Below are positions 5,693 through 7,293 of a stretch of 7,293 nt of DNA, piece by piece. This DNA comes from an uncultured Actinomycetes bacterium. GTDB lineage: Bacteria > Actinomycetota > Actinomycetes > Nanopelagicales > Nanopelagicaceae. Both the position numbers and the translations under genes were made by a program. The stretch is from positions 1-7,293 of the forward strand of contig CAIXDY010000144.1 of NCBI GenBank assembly GCA_903918325.1. Direction: 5' to 3'. How positions within the stretch are numbered: position 1 is the stretch's first letter; every line of letters starts with the position of its first letter. The notes beneath the pieces were generated by a model that saw only the letters and a program-made list of their open reading frames with translations, was not told the origin of the DNA and did no database searches.

Positions 5693-5710
5693 TTACTACG
5701 ACTACCTTTA
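5693..5710 (-). other. Candidate DnaA-trio element
   Basis: Read 3' to 5' on the minus strand from the last DnaA box, the triplets are AAT, GAT, GCT, GAT, GGA, AAT. DnaA-trios are repeats of 3'-(G/A)AT-5' that guide DnaA onto one strand during melting, as first shown in Bacillus subtilis. Four of six triplets fit, with A in the middle position. Polarity and order (box, trio, AT-rich DNA) are as known. The spacer here is longer and less GC-rich than in B. subtilis. Confidence 0.55.
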
Positions 5711-5724
5711 TATACATATATCTA
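5707..5724. other. AT-rich DNA unwinding element (candidate)
   Basis: Sixteen of these 18 bases are A or T (TTTATATACATATATCTA), the most easily melted stretch in the gap. It lies directly after the trio-like triplets and 38 bases before dnaN, the usual place for origin opening when the dnaA-dnaN gap is the active part. Confidence 0.6.
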
Positions 5725-5727
5725 GAT

Positions 5728-5745
5728 GTGAAACGAACCTTTCAC
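5728..5745. repeat. GTGAAA-N6-TTTCAC inverted repeat before dnaN
   Basis: GTGAAA (5728-5733) and TTTCAC (5740-5745) are perfect inverted copies with a six-base spacer, between the unwinding region and the dnaN start. The arms equal parS half-sites turned outward. It may be an operator for dnaN or an origin-protein site; the function is not known. Confidence 0.45.
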
Positions 5746-5761
5746 TGAATTGGGGCAAATC

Positions 5762-6892
5762 ATGAAGTTCATTGTTGAGCAGTCAGCTTTGGTTGACGGT
5801 GTGAATTGGGTTTCCCGCTCCCTTTCAACACGACCAATTAAAACCGAACTTCTAGGAATCGTTATTGATGCAACCGGCGACCAAGTTTATTTATCAGCAT
5901 CTGATTTAGAGACCGCCAGTAAGTCTCACTTCAATGCCGAAATTAAAGATCCTGGAAAAGTTTTAGTTCCCGGAAAATTACTGGCGGAAATCTCACGATC
6001 ACTTCCAAACAAACCCATCACTTTTGCTTTAGATGGTTCCCGTGTTCTTGTAACAAGTGGCAGCGCAAAATTTACTTTGCCAACTTTGTCGGTTGATGAA
6101 TATCCAAACTTGCCAGAACTTCCAGACACCACCGGAACGTTAGCTAGTGATGTTTTTGCAACCGCGGTTTCACAAGTAGCAATTGCTGCAGGGCGCGATG
6201 ATTCACTACCGACACTCACCGGTGTCCACGTGGAAATAAACGAAGAAACCATCACTTTAGCGGCAACCGATCGTTACCGTTTAGCGGTCCGCGAAATTCA
6301 ATGGGACCCAACAACACCTAATGTTTCTACCAGCGCACTTTTGCGCGCACGCACAATTGCCGATGCAGCCAAATCTTTAACTGGAACTAAAACCGTTTCA
6401 CTCTCTTTCGCTCCCGCTTCTAGCAATGATCGTTTAGCTGGTTTTGCTGGAGATGGAAAGACAATGACTTCACGGATGTTAGATGGAACCTTCCCTCCAT
6501 ACCGTCATTTACTCCCACAAGAAGTAACCTCAACAGCTCTTATTGAAGTTGCAACTCTTCTAGATTCTGTTCGCCGCGTGGCGCTTGTAACCGACAAAAC
6601 CGTTCCACTCCGTTTAGATTTCAATAACAACACACTTTCTTTAGAAGCTGGTGCAGGTGAAGAAGCCCAAGCCACTGAAGCTATTGAAATTCTTTTAACT
6701 GGTGAACCAATCTCTATCGCTTTCAACCCAGTTTTCTTAGCTGATGGTTTAACTGCGGTTGGAACAAAGTTTGTGCAGATCTCATTTACTGGCCCAAACA
6801 AACCCGCAATCTTGATGGGTAAGAGCGATAAAGACGGCGCAGTCGTAGAAAACTACCGTTACTTATTAATGCCAATGCGCTACGCCTCATAA
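5762..6892 (+). CDS. dnaN: DNA polymerase III beta subunit (sliding clamp)
   Basis: A 376-residue sliding clamp that closes as a dimer ring around DNA, tethers the polymerase and recruits repair and mismatch proteins through a hydrophobic pocket. Three clamp folds of about 120 residues can be traced. Recognisable segments are LPTLTGVHVEI (149-159), ATDRYRLA (168-175), DGTFPPYRHLLP (241-252), NPVFLADGL (322-330) and the C-terminal YLLMPMR (367-373), which forms part of the binding pocket. Length is typical. The start is the ATG at 5762 (MKFIVEQSALVDG), as in homologues; the upstream in-frame TTG at 5750 would add four unconserved residues. The ribosome-binding site is weak (GGGG 7 bases upstream). 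No intrinsic terminator separates it from dnaA, so it may be co-transcribed. recF follows after 16 bases. Confidence 0.98.
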   Translation: MKFIVEQSALVDGVNWVSRSLSTRPIKTELLGIVIDATGDQVYLSASDLETASKSHFNAEIKDPGKVLVPGKLLAEISRSLPNKPITFALDGSRVLVTSGSAKFTLPTLSVDEYPNLPELPDTTGTLASDVFATAVSQVAIAAGRDDSLPTLTGVHVEINEETITLAATDRYRLAVREIQWDPTTPNVSTSALLRARTIADAAKSLTGTKTVSLSFAPASSNDRLAGFAGDGKTMTSRMLDGTFPPYRHLLPQEVTSTALIEVATLLDSVRRVALVTDKTVPLRLDFNNNTLSLEAGAGEEAQATEAIEILLTGEPISIAFNPVFLADGLTAVGTKFVQISFTGPNKPAILMGKSDKDGAVVENYRYLLMPMRYAS

Positions 6893-6908
6893 TTTGTAGG
6901 TGTAGTTA

Positions 6909-7293
6909 ATGCGCATTAATAAGTTGGCGCTGACCGACTTCCGTTCATACTCCTCATTAGAGCTTGAACTACAACCTGGAGTTATCACTTTTATTGGCGA
7001 CAACGGTTCAGGTAAAACAAATATCGCCGAGTCTTTAATTTATTTATCTTTTCTGGCTTCACACCGCGTGGCTAACAATGTTCCACTCATTTCACTCGGT
7101 GCTCAACAAGCAATTATCCGGGCTGAAATAGAGCGCGATGATCGAGTTTTAAATATTGATTTAGAAATTAATGCCAACAAAGCTAATCGCGCACGTATTA
7201 ATGGCAACCCAACACGTAGCCAACGCGAAATTTTAGGCGCCTGCCAAATAGTTTATTTCTCTCCCGAAGACTTAGATTTAGTGCGGGGGGAGC
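6909..7293 (+). CDS. recF: RecF DNA repair ATPase, N-terminal part
   Basis: The first 128 codons of RecF; the gene runs off the right edge. RecF is an SMC-like ATPase that, with RecO and RecR, helps load RecA at single-strand gaps. The start reads MRINKLALTDFRSYSSLELEL, with the family's L-x-x-FR-x-Y element (residues 8-14), followed by the Walker A GDNGSGKTN (30-38). QIVYFSPEDLDLVRG near the window end is the conserved segment following the first domain. The ATG at 6909 has AGGTG (6898-6902) six bases before it. It follows dnaN by 16 bases with no gnd gene between, unlike Streptomyces and Mycobacterium. Confidence 0.97.
   Translation, partial: MRINKLALTDFRSYSSLELELQPGVITFIGDNGSGKTNIAESLIYLSFLASHRVANNVPLISLGAQQAIIRAEIERDDRVLNIDLEINANKANRARINGNPTRSQREILGACQIVYFSPEDLDLVRGE

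Larger units (their letters stand above)
5447..5761. other. oriC: Origin of replication (oriC), dnaA-dnaN part
   Basis: This 315-base gap between dnaA and dnaN has the makeup of a replication origin. From left to right it holds a CCCCA-GT-TGGGG inverted repeat (5486-5497), an exact DnaA box (5504), a one-mismatch box (5535), a GTGTTG tandem (5545-5560) in a G-rich stretch up to 5580, two oppositely oriented one-mismatch boxes (5617 and 5670), a DnaA-trio-like element (5693-5710), an AT-only-like stretch to about 5724, and an inverted repeat before dnaN. The first two boxes face the last two. A weaker box variant, TGGGGACAA, lies at 5493-5501. The gap can be read through without stops in one plus frame, but I take it as non-coding. 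Confidence 0.9.

Noticed and set aside
6222..6237. CACGTG core inside dnaN as a third parS
   Set aside because: Outside CACGTG the flanks do not match; about half of the 16 positions differ from the consensus.

Overview
This window is the chromosomal replication origin region of a bacterium, almost certainly an actinobacterium with a moderate-to-low GC chromosome. The layout is the conserved order parB-parA-rsmG-jag-yidC-yidD-rnpA-rpmH on the minus strand, then dnaA-dnaN-recF on the plus strand. Three things point to Actinobacteria: the RHR-x-AR form of the RnpA signature, the VSRET/DSRET N-termini of RsmG and ParA that encode parS, and the actinobacterial look of YidC with its Lys-rich tail. 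The mixed base composition (hand counts of about 27-43% GC in much of parA and yidC, about 50% or more in rsmG and jag) and the compact genes suggest a streamlined aquatic lineage such as acI/Nanopelagicales. That placement is inference; no search was run.

Positions 1-3774 (minus strand) hold a tight, probably polycistronic run reading away from the origin: rpmH (ribosomal protein L34), rnpA (RNase P protein), yidD and yidC (membrane protein insertion), jag/khpB (RNA-binding KH-R3H protein), rsmG (16S rRNA m7G methyltransferase), parA, and the first 12 codons of parB. Junctions are very short: jag/rsmG and parA/parB abut as TAAATG, and rnpA/yidD overlap by 4 bp. Two parS centromere sites are written into the first codons of rsmG and parA.

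Positions 3775-4048 are the divergent rpmH-dnaA spacer. It holds four DnaA boxes (two exact), a likely rpmH promoter with a DnaA box inside its spacer, and two inverted repeats. dnaA (4049-5446) follows.

Positions 5447-5761, between dnaA and dnaN, hold a second DnaA-box cluster, then a candidate DnaA-trio element and an AT-rich unwinding region. This is probably the melting site of oriC. dnaN (sliding clamp) and the start of recF complete the window; there is no gnd between them.

Functionally the block links initiation (DnaA, oriC, DnaN), origin segregation (ParA, ParB, parS), recombinational repair (RecF) and growth functions (L34, RNase P, YidC, RsmG). I see no mobile element, CRISPR array, tRNA or rRNA, and no evidence of a novel system. 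The points most worth checking are the origin micro-architecture, the coding-embedded parS pair, and an abrupt change in base composition inside parA and yidC.
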